DNA of 13,663 nucleotides from an uncultured Blastocatellia bacterium. GTDB taxonomy: Bacteria > Acidobacteriota > Blastocatellia > Pyrinomonadales > Pyrinomonadaceae. How positions within the stretch are numbered: position 1 is the stretch's first letter; each line of letters starts with the position of its first letter. Under the pieces are notes generated by a model. The model worked only from the letters and a program-made list of their open reading frames with translations, made no database searches and was not told where the DNA came from. Shown here in pieces: positions 12,901 to 13,663 of this stretch. The position numbers were made by a program, and so were the translations under genes. The stretch covers positions 1 to 13,663 of the forward strand of contig CAMLLD010000113.1 in assembly GCA_946480785.1 (NCBI GenBank). Direction: 5' to 3'.

Positions 12901-13663
12901 CGCGGCGCATACTTCTCGTTTGTAGAACTTCCTCGGCGGAAAGTATGAAAAGCGCGCAGGCAATCGCGGCGCTTGATGATGTCGACGTTGTGACCACAGA
13001 TGTGAGCGGCGTCGAGGTCTTGCTGGAAACGGCGCGTAAGCTTCGCGATGAACACGGATCAGCACAAGCGTCACTCGAGCGGATCGTTACGGCGCAGGAG
13101 ACGTTGCTTGAAGCAGTTGCGCTGGCGAATAAAGCGCTCGGTTTGCCGGGGTTGAGTGTCGCAGCAGTGCGTAGAACATTGGACAAGTCGCAGCTCAAGT
13201 CGACGCTGAAAGCCGCGGGGCTCAACACGCCGCAATACAAGGTCGTTACCAATTCAGACGAGGCGCGCGCCTTTGCGGGACAGATCGGTTTTCCGATCGT
13301 TTTGAAATCTGTGGTTGGCAGCGGTGCGCTGGCGACGTTTCTCGTCCACAGCGAACACGACCTGATACGAGTAATAGACCGCGGTCCTTTTCTCGCGGAG
13401 CAATACATCATCGGCCAGGAGCTCTGCATCGACACGATCACGATCAACAACGAACCGCAGTTTCACTCGATCTGCTGCTACCAACCGTCGATACTCGCAG
13501 CAGTCGAAGACCCAAACACACAGTGGTCCTGCATCATGCCGCGCGACATGACGCCCTACAACCACTTCATCGAACAAGGAGTCACCGCGATCCGCGCCCT
13601 CAACGTCGGCAACGCGATGACGCACATGGAAGGCTTCCTCGACGCAACCGGCCGCGCGTGGTT
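12897..13663 (+). CDS. ATP-grasp ligase, 3' end missing
   Basis: The frame opens at ATG 12897 (ATGA overlap with the previous stop) and stays open to the window edge, giving 255 residues without a stop. The N-terminal ~90 residues are a pre-ATP-grasp-like domain (RRILLVCRTSS at 3-13). The ATP-grasp part then shows LDKSQLKSTLKAAGLNTP (95-112), the nucleotide-loop strand GFPIVLKSVVGSGA (131-144, K137 for ATP), LAEQYIIGQEL (166-176) and THMEGFLDATG (242-252). Family members form amide or peptide bonds through an acyl-phosphate; this arrangement resembles the L-amino-acid ligase (BacD/YwfE-like) and carbamoyl-phosphate-synthase-like groups. The catalytic C-terminal magnesium site lies beyond the window. 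In this context it is the best candidate for the scaffold-building step. Acid and amine substrates are unknown. Confidence 0.87.
   Translation, partial: MTRRILLVCRTSSAESMKSAQAIAALDDVDVVTTDVSGVEVLLETARKLRDEHGSAQASLERIVTAQETLLEAVALANKALGLPGLSVAAVRRTLDKSQLKSTLKAAGLNTPQYKVVTNSDEARAFAGQIGFPIVLKSVVGSGALATFLVHSEHDLIRVIDRGPFLAEQYIIGQELCIDTITINNEPQFHSICCYQPSILAAVEDPNTQWSCIMPRDMTPYNHFIEQGVTAIRALNVGNAMTHMEGFLDATGRAW

Noticed and set aside
1..13663. tRNA, rRNA, CRISPR array, transposase or integrase
   Set aside because: I looked for conserved stems, regular spacer-repeat patterns and transposase motifs and saw none; almost all sequence is accounted for by coding genes.

Overview
The window is a dense, GC-rich bacterial segment that reads as part of an undescribed small-molecule biosynthetic gene cluster. 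Both ends are cut inside genes, so the cluster continues on both sides. The host lineage is uncertain. Frequent GTG/TTG starts, 4-base stop/start overlaps, a short run of TCCGTG-type repeats (7333-7360) and a multi-hairpin intergenic repeat (10922-11020) remind me of Acidobacteriota (Blastocatellia) or Verrucomicrobiota. That is recollection, not something the sequence proves.

Layout. Left part (1-2190, + strand): the 3' portion of a large protein with weak kinase-fold resemblance, coupled to a PhyH-type Fe(II)/2-oxoglutarate (2OG) oxygenase. One gene on the - strand (2158-3276) encodes a GT25-like glycosyltransferase with an extra C-terminal domain. It overlaps the first PhyH gene tail to tail and lies 17 bases from the divergent second PhyH gene. 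From 3294 to the right edge everything is on the + strand and almost gapless: PhyH oxygenase 2, GT2 glycosyltransferase, methyltransferase 1, TauD-like oxygenase, two small paralogous beta-rich proteins, methyltransferase 2, PhyH oxygenase 3, methyltransferase 3, two paralogous luciferase-like (LLM) flavin oxidoreductases separated by a structured repeat, a prolyl-hydroxylase-like 2OG oxygenase, and the 5' part of an ATP-grasp ligase that runs off the end.

In total there are five 2OG oxygenases of three subtypes, three paralogous methyltransferases, two LLM flavoenzymes, two glycosyltransferases and one ATP-grasp enzyme. There is no NRPS, PKS or terpene synthase, and no obvious precursor peptide. 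The most economical reading (inference) is that an ATP-grasp ligase, perhaps with the kinase-like protein, activates or joins acid/amine building blocks. The oxygenases and flavoenzymes then oxidise the scaffold, and the methyltransferases and glycosyltransferases cap the new hydroxyls. All five 2OG oxygenases keep the carboxylate of the His-x-Asp iron motif, so they look like hydroxylases or desaturases rather than halogenases. The product cannot be named from sequence alone.
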